Assembly (NCBI RefSeq): GCF_001435235.1
Contig: NZ_AZGB01000015.1
Span: 67,117 to 131,116 of the forward strand
Length of the DNA: 64,000 bases
Source of the DNA: Liquorilactobacillus ghanensis DSM 18630
Lineage (GTDB): Bacteria; Bacillota; Bacilli; Lactobacillales; Lactobacillaceae
Direction: 5' to 3'
Part shown: positions 17,711 through 25,057 of the stretch, piece after piece
Layout: each line of letters begins with the position of its first letter
How positions within the stretch are numbered: the first letter of the stretch is position 1
The notes under the pieces: model-generated
What the model saw: only the letters and a program-made list of their open reading frames with translations
Databases searched by the model: none
Told to the model about the DNA's origin: nothing
Translations under genes and position numbers: made by a program

Positions 17711-19090
17711 TTAGTAGACGATTACCGGTTCTCCTTGAGATAAGTTATTATAAATATTAGCCATCTTATCGCTGGGCGTATTAGCACAACCACCGGAACC
17801 ATTATTCAAATAAGCTGTTTTATCCCAATTAGTTCGCCAACTAGCATCATGAAAACCGCAACCACTACTAGTAAATTGCGCCCAATAATTAACCTTAACA
17901 CTGTAATTAGCATTCCCCGCTTCGCTACCCTTTAAAACCGAAGGCGACTGTTTATACATAATATACCAGACTCCCTTAGGTGTATCTTCACCCGTGCTGT
18001 GTTTTCCAGTAACTATATTGCTAGTTGCAACTTGCTGACCATCCTTATACAACCAAACCTGCTGCGCCGCAATTGACACTTCGGCATAGGTATTGCCAAT
18101 ACCGTCATTTGTCAAATTATCATAGCCTAATCCATAGGTCAAATAACCCTTGCCATAAATATCCGCTTTAGCATTCAAACTGTTGTTATTAGTCAACCAA
18201 GCTTTTTCGATATGGTCGGTAGCTTGGTTGGTATTCAATGACCAGCCATAAGTACCACCGCTTGGCACCTGAACAGTTTTTCCATCATTAGTCTTAAAAT
18301 TAATTTGTTTGCCTAAAGTTGCTTGCTTCTGATTTATTTGGTTAATTTTATCATTCAGGTTAGTTTCCACAAAATAGTACTTACCATTTTGATAAACCGC
18401 TTTTTTTAGTAAATCCTTAGTTGATAAGTTATATTTCGTTTGCTGAACTTGATAAGTGACCATTCGTGGCTTTAATTCAAGCAGTTTTTGCTTTTCCTTT
18501 TGAACTTGTGAACTACTTGCTTTTAAAGGTTGAAGATACTTGACAGCTAACTTGACTTTCGGTAAATACTGCTGTTTTTCATACTGCTTGAGCAACTGAG
18601 CAACATCATACTGATTACCATTTTTGGGAGCTGTTATGCTAACTTTTCCATAACTAAATATCGCCTGGGCATCAACGGGAGCTTGGCGTTTCTGATTAAG
18701 TTGGCTTAAATGGGTTTTAAGTTCAGCCTGAACTGATTTAGTCTGTTGATCTCCGTTCGCGGTCGGCTCTAACAAAAATTGCCGATCTTTAGCTGAAGGT
18801 AAAAAAGTTCGTTGTTTTTTTTCCAATTGCTTGATCTTGGCTAGATCCTGACTGGAAAAACCTGAACTTGAACGTTGATGATGCTCAAGAACTTCTCCTT
18901 TCAAATAAACTGTTTGAGAAACATGATAATTTTTAAGCTTATTCAGTGCCTGAGCAGCTGTTAACCCACCAACATTTAATCCATTAATTGAAACCTGTCG
19001 ATTAAAATGCGTTAACCGAAAATAACTGTAGCCACCGAAAAAAGCTACAATGACTACAACTGCTGCACTGATAATAAATTTTCGCTTGAT
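17711..19090 (-). CDS. L,D-transpeptidase (YkuD) with peptidoglycan-binding domain
   Basis: The protein has an N-terminal signal anchor (KRKFIISAAVVVIVAFFGGY), then a roughly 250-residue linker and PG_binding_4-type region. The C-terminal YkuD domain contains VTGKHSTGEDTPKG, SSGCGFHDASW and the catalytic Cys in GSGGCANTP (codon 17788-17786). It makes 3-3 cross-links or attaches proteins in the wall. The start is unusual. The best ribosome site, GAGGTGAG (19102-19095), is 8 nt (from GAGG) before an ATC at 19090, giving (M)KRKF. A TTG at 19120 and a GTG at 19099 are in frame but badly placed relative to any ribosome site. With the ATC start it has 459 residues. Confidence 0.85.
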   Translation of the reverse strand: MKRKFIISAAVVVIVAFFGGYSYFRLTHFNRQVSINGLNVGGLTAAQALNKLKNYHVSQTVYLKGEVLEHHQRSSSGFSSQDLAKIKQLEKKQRTFLPSAKDRQFLLEPTANGDQQTKSVQAELKTHLSQLNQKRQAPVDAQAIFSYGKVSITAPKNGNQYDVAQLLKQYEKQQYLPKVKLAVKYLQPLKASSSQVQKEKQKLLELKPRMVTYQVQQTKYNLSTKDLLKKAVYQNGKYYFVETNLNDKINQINQKQATLGKQINFKTNDGKTVQVPSGGTYGWSLNTNQATDHIEKAWLTNNNSLNAKADIYGKGYLTYGLGYDNLTNDGIGNTYAEVSIAAQQVWLYKDGQQVATSNIVTGKHSTGEDTPKGVWYIMYKQSPSVLKGSEAGNANYSVKVNYWAQFTSSGCGFHDASWRTNWDKTAYLNNGSGGCANTPSDKMANIYNNLSQGEPVIVY

Positions 19091-19204
19091 AAAACTCACC
19101 TCATTGAAAAATTCTTGCAACTATTCCGTTTTAGGATAACACATTTCATAAAAAAGTTTAACTGCAAAAAGAAAATAAACTCTTAATAATTTTTAAAAAA
19201 TCAA

Positions 19205-19690
19205 TTATGCTCGAATTACCATAACAGAGCAGGGAGCATTTTGAGCTAAATAGCTGGCCTGCGAGCCAATAAAAATCTTTTTGGCACTGCTAACGGGTTT
19301 AGTCTTTGAACCACATAACAAGACATCCGGCTTAAACACTGGAATCACTTCGTTAATAATTGCGGCGGCCGGTTTTCCCTCACGTACAAATGATTGAACA
19401 TCATAAATTCCGTTTTCTTTAGCTTCTTTAACATAGCGGTCCAAATCATCGGCTAATCTTCCCCGTAATTGATTCCGTTTTTCTGGACTAAGGGTTTCAA
19501 AAACATTCAAATCTTCTAATTCTAAAACCGATACGATTCCTAAAGCAGCTAAGTTAGGTTTAGCCAAGGAAAGTGCATATTGAAAAGCAGCCAGCGAAGA
19601 TCTCGAATCATCCTCATCGACTGCTATCAAGATTCTTTCAAACGGCTTTACGATTGTCTTAAAATTTAAATCAACATCTTTTTTGTTCAA
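19205..19690 (-). CDS. Universal stress protein, UspA family
   Basis: The 161-residue cytoplasmic protein has the Usp fold, with ERILIAVDEDDSRSS at the N-terminus and the ATP-binding GSQASYLAQNAPCSVMVIRA pattern (G-2x-G-9x-G/S type, partly degenerate) at the C-terminus. It begins with TTG at 19690, with GGAG 10 nt upstream. Usp proteins modulate stress survival, often by binding nucleotides. It stands alone between the L,D-transpeptidase gene and the reductase operon. Confidence 0.88.
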   Translation of the reverse strand: MNKKDVDLNFKTIVKPFERILIAVDEDDSRSSLAAFQYALSLAKPNLAALGIVSVLELEDLNVFETLSPEKRNQLRGRLADDLDRYVKEAKENGIYDVQSFVREGKPAAAIINEVIPVFKPDVLLCGSKTKPVSSAKKIFIGSQASYLAQNAPCSVMVIRA

Positions 19691-19717
19691 TTATGCTCAA
19701 CTCCAATCGAAAATTAA

Positions 19718-19894
19718 TTACCAATTGGCCGGCTGCCACAATCGTCCGTCCAATTCACCTTGAGCTTGTTCCAAACGCCGCTGCTGCTGTTTTACCATTT
19801 CAGCCAGAGCAGCATAAAAAGCTCGATCTTGGTATGCCGTCGCCGTTTTGCTCAATGTTGCTAATTGATCCAATAACCATTTTTCATCTTCCAT
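19718..19894 (-). CDS. Small Gln-rich helical protein of unknown function
   Basis: The 58-residue product (MEDEKWLLDQLATLSKTATA...) is predicted helical with a Gln/Glu/Arg-rich segment in residues 34-47. Its start overlaps the end of the reductase gene by 11 nt, and an in-frame ATG at 19906 is an alternative start. Tight coupling to the reductase and RNase HI genes supports a real gene. I recognise no family. Confidence 0.55.
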   Translation of the reverse strand: MEDEKWLLDQLATLSKTATAYQDRAFYAALAEMVKQQQRRLEQAQGELDGRLWQPANW

Positions 19895-20576
19895 GAGCCT
19901 CATCATCTTCCTTAACCGGATGCAAAACAGCCTGCAGATCAGCCAGATCAGCTGTCCGCGCCAGTAATTGTTGCTCAATCAATTCCAATTGCTGTTGCTG
20001 TTGACCCGTTGCTTGCAATTTCTTTTCTTTAAGTTTTGCCAAAAACCAATCTTCACGTTGGGCAAAAGTTGCTGGCTGCGGCAATTCTAGAAATTGTTGG
20101 TAGGCAACCAGCAAATGTTGCCGTTGTTCCTGTGTTTGATATCCAAAACGATCAATTACAAATAACGGCAGCAAACGCATTTGAAAATGTTTGGCCATAG
20201 CTGCCAGGGGGCTTAAAAGTGCAGATAGTGAAAAACCAACTGAACCACCAAGTTGAAAATCTCTAGCGGCCTTGCCTAAATTAACCACAATTCCCAACTC
20301 TTTACCTGCTAATTTGGCTTGTAAGGTTTCCGTTAAAACTTGATCTTGCCACCTTTTTAAAATATTTGGTATATTATACCAGTAAAGTGGAAATTGTAAA
20401 ACAATTCGCGAACTTTTTTGTAAAAGCAACTGCTCTTGCTGTTGATCAAAATGATTTTTAACATCAGCTAATTCATGCCAATTTATTTCCCGCAAATCCT
20501 GCACTGCTGCTTTTAAAAATTGTTGTGTTGCCGAAGCAGCTGGAGTCGGATGACCAACAATGATCAGTGTTTGCAT
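19884..20576 (-). CDS. NAD(P)H oxidoreductase, flavodoxin-fold quinone reductase family
   Basis: The 230-residue protein begins LIIVGHPTPAASATQQFLKAA, the FMN phosphate-binding start of the KefF/MdaB-type family. It has the substrate-side motif FPLYWYNIPNILKRWQDQVL and a region ending GGSVGFSL. Such enzymes reduce quinones or other electrophiles by two electrons using NAD(P)H. The C-terminal 50 residues are unusually Gln-rich and may be a helical extension. It overlaps the upstream RNase HI gene by 13 nt and the downstream small gene by 11 nt, so the three are translated from one message. Confidence 0.8.
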   Translation of the reverse strand: MQTLIIVGHPTPAASATQQFLKAAVQDLREINWHELADVKNHFDQQQEQLLLQKSSRIVLQFPLYWYNIPNILKRWQDQVLTETLQAKLAGKELGIVVNLGKAARDFQLGGSVGFSLSALLSPLAAMAKHFQMRLLPLFVIDRFGYQTQEQRQHLLVAYQQFLELPQPATFAQREDWFLAKLKEKKLQATGQQQQQLELIEQQLLARTADLADLQAVLHPVKEDDEAHGR

Positions 20577-21280
20577 GAACCTGTCGCCTCCATCTTGTCC
20601 ATTGTCTGATTCAATAACCGATCAACAAAAATATTTCCCTGATCTTTTGCATGCCCTTTCGTCCATTGCAAATGCAGCTGCGGAAATTCTGGTAAAATTA
20701 AAGCCAACTGCTGCCAAAGTTCTTGGTTGGCAACTGGCTGATTACTAGCTGTTTTCCAATTACGTCGTTGCCAATTTTTTAACCAGCCTAACTGTAAGGC
20801 ATGTAAAACGTACTGCGAATCTAACACTGCTTGAATTGGTTTTTGATTTAATTTTTGTTGTTGCAAATACTGTAATGCTCGCAATAAAGCCATAATTTCC
20901 ATTCGATTATTAGTTGCACCAAATTCCCCAGCTGAAGCTGACTGCTGCCGACCAGCGAATTTGATCAAAAAAGCCCACGCTGCCGGATCAGTTTGTTTGA
21001 CATGCTGACCACGACGATTGCCATGATTACGTGAACCACCATCAGTCCAAATCCAAATAGAGTTGCTGGTAACAGAATAAGCCGGTTGAGCCGCAACTGT
21101 TTTTTTAGTAGTCTTTTTGCTCAAAACTGGCTGTTGCAGCCAGTTTTGAGCCGCTTTCAATTCATTGAATCCCTTATATCGTGCTTGGGGATATCCTTTT
21201 ACTTGATGTAAGCAATCATTCCAATTTTGATAAATTCCTGTTTGGCGGCCACGAGCAACCACATAGTAACGATATGCGAT
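20564..21280 (-). CDS. rnhA: Ribonuclease HI with N-terminal viroplasmin-like domain
   Basis: The N-terminal roughly 45 residues (YYVVARGRQTGIYQNW, KGYPQARYKGF) form the caulimovirus viroplasmin/RNase H N-terminal hybrid-binding domain. The catalytic domain shows the DEDD set: Asp in WIWTDGGS, Glu in NNRMEIMALL, Asp in LDSQYVL and Asp in GNIFVDRLLNQ. It removes RNA from RNA/DNA hybrids. Start: GGAGGAG is followed after a normal gap by ATC at 21280, which gives the family-like (M)AYRYYVVARG. The first conventional in-frame start, GTG at 21262, is about 28 nt from the ribosome site and would cut into the domain. It leads a three-gene overlapping operon. Confidence 0.85.
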   Translation of the reverse strand: MAYRYYVVARGRQTGIYQNWNDCLHQVKGYPQARYKGFNELKAAQNWLQQPVLSKKTTKKTVAAQPAYSVTSNSIWIWTDGGSRNHGNRRGQHVKQTDPAAWAFLIKFAGRQQSASAGEFGATNNRMEIMALLRALQYLQQQKLNQKPIQAVLDSQYVLHALQLGWLKNWQRRNWKTASNQPVANQELWQQLALILPEFPQLHLQWTKGHAKDQGNIFVDRLLNQTMDKMEATGSCKH

Positions 21281-21343
21281 AGCAATTCTCCTCCATTCGC
21301 TTAATGTATCTCAATTTTAACCAATTTAACTACATTCAGCAAA

Positions 21344-21973
21344 TTACAAATAAAAATAAACCGAGAAAAACATCAAAATCGTACCTGCCAAAACAATCAA
21401 ATGCCAGTATACATGAGAATATTTCAAATTACGAAAGCTGTAAATTACAGCTCCAAAAGTAAAACATAACCCTCCGCCTAAAAGCAGTAAAAAACCATTC
21501 ATTCCTAATGAAGCCCACAATTGACGGAAACCCAATAAACAGAGCCAACCTAAAATGACATAAATTGTAGTTTCAATCCATTGAAGTTTTGCTGGTAAAA
21601 ACTGATGCAAAATGATTCCCAGTAAACAAAGCCCCCAAATTGCAAGCAGCAATTTAAAACCAAAACTGCGTCCCATACCCAACAAACAAAATGGCGTGTA
21701 GGTTCCAGCAATCAAAATAAAAATATTCGTATGATCAATCAGTTGCAATACACGACGAGCTTTAGTGAAATACAACGAGTGAAAAAGTGTCGAAGCTAAG
21801 TAAAGCGTTACTAATGAAATACCATAAATAATCATCGCTGCTAATTCAACTTGATCATGTGAATGAATTCCTTTAATAATCAATAAAACTAAAGCTGCAA
21901 CACTTAAAAGCACTCCAAATCCATGCGTAATACTGCTCCAAATTTCATTAATAATCTGCTGTCGTTTGTTCAT
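21344..21973 (-). CDS. Hemolysin III family membrane protein (PAQR/YqfA type)
   Basis: The roughly 209-residue protein has seven membrane helices and the family motifs NEIWSSITHGFGVLLS near the N-terminus, STLFHSLYF, LIDHTNIFILIAGTYTPF and a C-terminal HLIVLAGTILMFFSVYFYL. The conserved Ser, His and Asp residues could bind a metal, as in the PAQR/alkaline ceramidase superfamily. Its function in bacteria is unclear, with proposed roles in membrane homeostasis. ATG at 21973 or one of the TTG codons just before it is the start; the ribosome site is AAGGGG. Confidence 0.88.
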   Translation of the reverse strand: MNKRQQIINEIWSSITHGFGVLLSVAALVLLIIKGIHSHDQVELAAMIIYGISLVTLYLASTLFHSLYFTKARRVLQLIDHTNIFILIAGTYTPFCLLGMGRSFGFKLLLAIWGLCLLGIILHQFLPAKLQWIETTIYVILGWLCLLGFRQLWASLGMNGFLLLLGGGLCFTFGAVIYSFRNLKYSHVYWHLIVLAGTILMFFSVYFYL

Positions 21974-22154
21974 CAATTGCAACTACCCCTTTTCACTTTT
22001 AATTGTTATTAAATACACTATAACATAGTTTTGATGTCTAGATGATGTATTTATCAAATTTATAACTTCTTAATAGTTTTTATCTCAGCATTATTTTTAT
22101 GCTATACTTTTATAGTAGAAATAACTTTAATCTATCAAGGTGAGGTCTTGCTTT

Positions 22155-22664
22155 TTGAAAAATACTACTCTCGAATCTCAATTACAAACATTAGGTAACA
22201 GCCGGCTGCCTCTTTGGAATGAATTCCCTGATTTTGAACTTTATATGGATCAACTGGTTAGCTTGGGCAATCGTTATTTAAAAAACCTGCAGGAATCTGA
22301 AATTACAGCCTCAATGGTTAATAGCTACGTCAAAAAGGGCTTAATGCACCGTCCGGATAAGAAAAAATATGATACGACCAATGTTGCTGAGCTAGTCGTT
22401 ATCAGTTTGCTTAAATCAATTTATTCTTTAGAAACGATAAAGAAATGTCTGCAAGCTGTTACTAAGGACACGCAGACTGAACAATCCTATAACTATTTTG
22501 CACAATTATTTAACAAAACTTTAGCAGAAATCAGTAACAATTCTTTTTCGTTTGATTTTAATTATCAAGACGATTTGATTACCTCAACTGAAAAATTTGC
22601 TGTTCATGCCGTTATTTATAAAATTATTGGTGAAAAAGCTATTAATTTGAAAGCACCAAACTGA
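22155..22664 (+). CDS. DUF1836 domain protein, probable DNA-binding regulator
   Basis: The 169-residue cytoplasmic protein has the DUF1836 hallmark RLPLWNEFPDFELYMDQLVS and a MerR-like helix-turn-helix near ITASMVNSYVKKGLMHRPD, with tyrosines and lysines typical of a one-domain regulator. The best start is TTG at 22155, 9 nt after AGGTGAGG; an earlier GTG at 22140 is part of the ribosome site itself. It is monocistronic on the plus strand, just before tRNA-Gln. Its targets are unknown. Confidence 0.8.
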   Translation: MKNTTLESQLQTLGNSRLPLWNEFPDFELYMDQLVSLGNRYLKNLQESEITASMVNSYVKKGLMHRPDKKKYDTTNVAELVVISLLKSIYSLETIKKCLQAVTKDTQTEQSYNYFAQLFNKTLAEISNNSFSFDFNYQDDLITSTEKFAVHAVIYKIIGEKAINLKAPN

Positions 22665-22807
22665 TCAAACTGTTTATTCATTGGATCTGGATTAAACTAA
22701 AATTCATTTCGAGACGAATTTGAATTGTTTTTTAATTTTAAGTTGACAATTACTTCGCTTTTTAGTATTATTTAATAGTCGGTTGTTTAATTAAAGCAAT
22801 TAAACAT

Positions 22808-22880
22808 TGGGCATTCGCCAAATTGGTAAGGCAGCGGACTCTGAATCCGCAATGTACTGGTTCGAGCCCAGTATGCCCAA
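22808..22880 (+). tRNA. tRNA-Gln(CUG)
   Basis: The cloverleaf fits: acceptor TGGGCAT with ATGCCCA, an anticodon stem GCGGA/TCCGC with loop CTCTGAA (anticodon CUG, decoding CAG) and a T-arm with GGTTCGAGCCC. CCA is not encoded. It is a single gene transcribed on its own, and is followed by an intrinsic terminator and the sRNA array. Confidence 0.95.
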
Positions 22881-22897
22881 TATAAAACTTTTAGATG

Positions 22898-22940
22898 CTG
22901 TTGTAAGACGTGAAAAACGTTGTTACAACAGTCTTTTTTT
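22898..22940 (+). terminator. Intrinsic terminator of tRNA-Gln
   Basis: CTGTTGTAA (22898-22906) pairs perfectly with TTACAACAG (22923-22931), with an extra ACG/CGT-type pairing inside, followed by T-C-T7. It ends the tRNA transcript 18 nt past the mature 3' end. Confidence 0.88.
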
Positions 22941-22962
22941 ATCTTCATTCCATTTAGGTTCC
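22919..22962. repeat. Direct repeat, copy 1 (tRNA-Gln terminator tail)
   Basis: This 44-bp stretch (GTTGTTACAACAGTC... CTTCATTCCATTTAGG) recurs with about a dozen differences at 23781-23824. The pair encloses small RNA units A, B and C. A duplicated tail next to a tRNA gene is what an old integration or a tandem duplication would leave. Confidence 0.6.
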
Positions 22963-23104
22963 ATTTTAGGACTCAATAGGATTGAGACTTGCATTGAGAC
23001 CCAGAAAAATAAGCCAACTTACGGATCAACTTATTCAAAAAACTACGCTGTATGTATTCCAAATAATATTTCACATTATGCCATAAACGAAAAATTCAAC
23101 TAAC

Positions 23105-23183
23105 AAAAAAGAAGACTAACTAAAGTCCTCTTCTTTGTTCGCTGGTCTTTGTTGCTATAGGCGTGAAAATTGTGGGCTTTCAC
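23105..23183 (-). ncRNA. Small RNA unit A of a tandem family
   Basis: The minus-strand promoter has TTGGAA (23218-23213), a 17-nt spacer and an extended -10 TGATACAAT (box at 23195-23190). The predicted start is near 23183. The 79-nt RNA opens with a CGTGAAA/TTTTCACG hairpin whose loop holds GCCCAC, then an A-rich single strand with CCAGCGAAC, then terminator GAAGAGGACT...AGTCTTC with six T (to 23105). There is no open reading frame. Relatives B to F follow downstream in window coordinates. Confidence 0.65.
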
Positions 23184-23421
23184 GTAGCTATTGTATCATA
23201 TAGTAGCCTTATTTCCAATAATAAACTGATAAATTTTACAATAATATATATTTCAATTTTAATAATCACCTATTTTGGCAACATCTCTAACTCTCAAACT
23301 AGATTGGTTAGTTATCTTACAACCTTTACCATGTGTATGCAATATCATACTTTCTAAAAATTGCTATGAAAGTTGGGTTTGGTATTTTATGTTTAATGTG
23401 AGTACATATTTGATTTGTAAA

Positions 23422-23507
23422 CAAAAAGACAAGTTCTACCTGCTAATGAACAGACAGAACTTATCTACACATGGAAACTTAGGGGTAAATAAATTGTTAG
23501 CTTTGAC
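23422..23507 (-). ncRNA. Small RNA unit B of a tandem family
   Basis: The promoter has TTGAAA (23542-23537), a 17-nt spacer and TGATACTGT (box at 23519-23514). The roughly 86-nt RNA has a loosely structured 5' half with the C-rich tract TTACCCCTAAGTTTCC. It ends in the terminator AAGTTCT...AGAACTT with GTC and five T (to 23422). The promoter block ATACTATATGATAC is nearly the same as in units A and F. Confidence 0.65.
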
Positions 23508-23612
23508 GATTAAACAGTATCATATAGTATACTTATTTTCAATATAAAATGAATAAGATTCATGATTAAACACTTTCATGTTCAATTAATACATCATTTA
23601 ATTTTTTATCCA

Positions 23613-23685
23613 CAATAAAATAAGCCTCACTCAACTAAGAGCGAGGATATTTGAAAGCGTTCGGAGGATTTATTAGTTACCATCC
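23613..23685 (-). ncRNA. Small RNA unit C of a tandem family
   Basis: It has the strongest promoter of the set: consensus -35 TTGACA (23721-23716), an 18-nt spacer and consensus -10 TATAAT (23697-23692). The roughly 73-nt RNA can form GGAT/ATCC at its 5' end and exposes AATCCTCCGAAC, which contains a core CCTCC complementary to Shine-Dalgarno sequences. Terminator CCTCGCTC-TTAGTT-GAGTGAGG is followed by CTTATTTT. Its promoter sequence diverges from the other five units. Confidence 0.65.
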
Positions 23686-23780
23686 TTTATCATTATAGAA
23701 ATGATATTTATGTTTTGTCAAAGGTTTTGCACAATGTACTTTGCATATCTAACGCATGAATAGTAAATGCCATTAAAAAT

Positions 23781-23824
23781 GTTGTTACAGCAGTACTTTT
23801 ATGCCTTCATTCCATTTAAGTTTC
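23781..23824. repeat. Direct repeat, copy 2 of the tRNA-Gln terminator tail
   Basis: This is the degenerate second copy of 22919-22962 (GTTGTTACAGCAGTAC...CTTCATTCCATTTAAG). It lacks the left arm of the terminator hairpin and no tRNA precedes it. Confidence 0.6.
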
Positions 23825-23825
23825 A

Positions 23826-23935
23826 GTAAGTCAAGTTCCTCAGCCTTGAAAGGATTACTGATTTATTCAAATTATTAAGTGCCTCAACTGACATTTTTAT
23901 TGATGTTGCTATTTATAGAAATGATATAAAAAAAT
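23826..23935 (-). other. Probable decayed seventh copy of the small RNA unit
   Basis: A 15-nt exact match (TTATAGAAATGATAT at 23913-23927) equals the promoter segment of unit C at 23693-23707. The flanking sequence resembles unit C loosely, but it has no good -35 box and no clear terminator, so it is probably not expressed. Confidence 0.4.
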
Positions 23936-24059
23936 TAAAGACTCACTAGTATCACTTTTCAACTAAAAATATTTGTTTTTATAAAAAAGCAATTTCACTT
24001 TTACACAAACATTTGAGTACTCCCGAAATCCCAATATTTGTTTACTAGTTTAATATAAT

Positions 24060-24141
24060 AAAAAAGAGGACTTAATTTTAACTAGCCCTCTTCCGCTGTT
24101 TTTATCATAAAGGTGTGGGGGAAACTATAATGGTTTCCGAC
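24060..24141 (-). ncRNA. Small RNA unit D of a tandem family
   Basis: The promoter has TTGAAA (24176-24171), a 17-nt spacer and TGATACTAT (box at 24153-24148). The roughly 82-nt RNA starts with GGAAAC/GTTTCC, immediately followed by an unpaired CCCCACACC run, then CTTTATGATAAAAACAGCGGAAGAGG, shared in outline with unit E. The terminator pairs GAGG with CCTC, followed by six T (to 24060). It carries the longest C tract of the family. Confidence 0.65.
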
Positions 24142-24285
24142 GACATTATAGTATCACATAATACACTATTTTTCAATAAATATTAAAAGTATATCTAATC
24201 TAATTTTTTGAGTATTCGTTTAGTGCACTGTGATTAATATACTAGGATTACGGATTGGTTTAAGAAAATTGTATCTTTTCCCACC

Positions 24286-24362
24286 AAAAAGAGGTAGCAC
24301 TAAACTACCTCTTCGCTAGATGTTTTAATCGTAAAAGGCAATGGAAAAACAATATCTTTTAC
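24286..24362 (-). ncRNA. Small RNA unit E of a tandem family
   Basis: The promoter has TTGAAA (24396-24391), a 16-nt spacer and TGATACAAT (box at 24374-24369). The roughly 77-nt RNA begins exactly with GTAAAAG, which pairs with CTTTTAC to enclose a pyrimidine-rich loop (TTTTTCCATTGC). Then come GATTAAAACATCTAGCGAAGAGG and the terminator GAGGTAG-TTTAGTG-CTACCTC with five T. Confidence 0.68.
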
Positions 24363-24591
24363 AACTTAATTGTATCACAAATTACACTATTTTCAATGTA
24401 ATTTGTTAATTTTTTCTTTTTTTATATTATTTTGCTTGATTATTCTACTTTTTGATAATATCTCTGCTTTTCTCTTCATTAACAAACATACAGTTACAAT
24501 TACAAATTTGATTTATTGCATATTATCAAAATAGATCAGTTTAATCAGCTATGTAAAATCATCAATAAAGCTATTCACATTCAGCTAACAT

Positions 24592-24670
24592 AAAAAAAGC
24601 CTACCGATAAAAAACTCGGTAGACTTTATCTATGCTTTGAAAGGCAGAAGAATTATATGATGACTTTTAC
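24592..24670 (-). ncRNA. Small RNA unit F of a tandem family
   Basis: The promoter has TTGAAA (24704-24699), a 16-nt spacer and TGATACAAT (box at 24682-24677). The roughly 79-nt RNA begins GTAAAAG like unit E and contains ATTCTTCTGCCTTTC. It ends in a strong terminator (GTCTACCGA/TCGGTAGGC) with seven T (to 24592). From here to 25057 the sequence is AT-rich with no gene I can support except the promoter region of the next gene. Confidence 0.68.
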
Positions 24671-25057
24671 AGCTATATTGTATCATATAATAGACTGATT
24701 TCAACATAAATTAAAAAGAAACTTAAAAATACACTTAGCAGGAAATGCCTTTCGATTTTCAACAAAACTTTTACGCATACTTCAATTAACGCTTGAGCAA
24801 GTATCTTAAAACAAATCGAAACTAGTGTTCAATATGTAATTGAAAATTATAGCAGTTATTTTCTTTATTAACCAATATTGCTAACAATTTTTCTCCTAAT
24901 TGTTCACAATTTAATCCCCTTTATTATCGATTCAATTGTCAATCAACGGAATGATTCACAAAAATTGCATAATAAACGCATATATTTTTCGGGGATATTA
25001 TGATAATATTAGTTAGGGCAAAACGAATCAAATAGTAGCATAAAGAGGAGATAGCTT

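Noticed and set aside
22807-23547. Open frames of 60-100 codons across tRNA-Gln and the sRNA units
   Set aside because: They lack ribosome sites, run through the tRNA and terminators, and have no protein-like composition.
23105-24670. Fst/Ldr-type type I toxin-antitoxin modules (tandem par-like loci with short antisense RNAs)
   Set aside because: The unit size and convergent design would fit antitoxin RNAs, but no 25-35-codon hydrophobic toxin frame is present on the plus strand to the left of any terminator, and I see no DRa/DRb-type repeats shared with a convergent transcript.
23105-24704. CRISPR array
   Set aside because: The repeated blocks are promoter and terminator segments of uneven spacing and imperfect identity, not short exact repeats with uniform spacers, and no cas genes are present.
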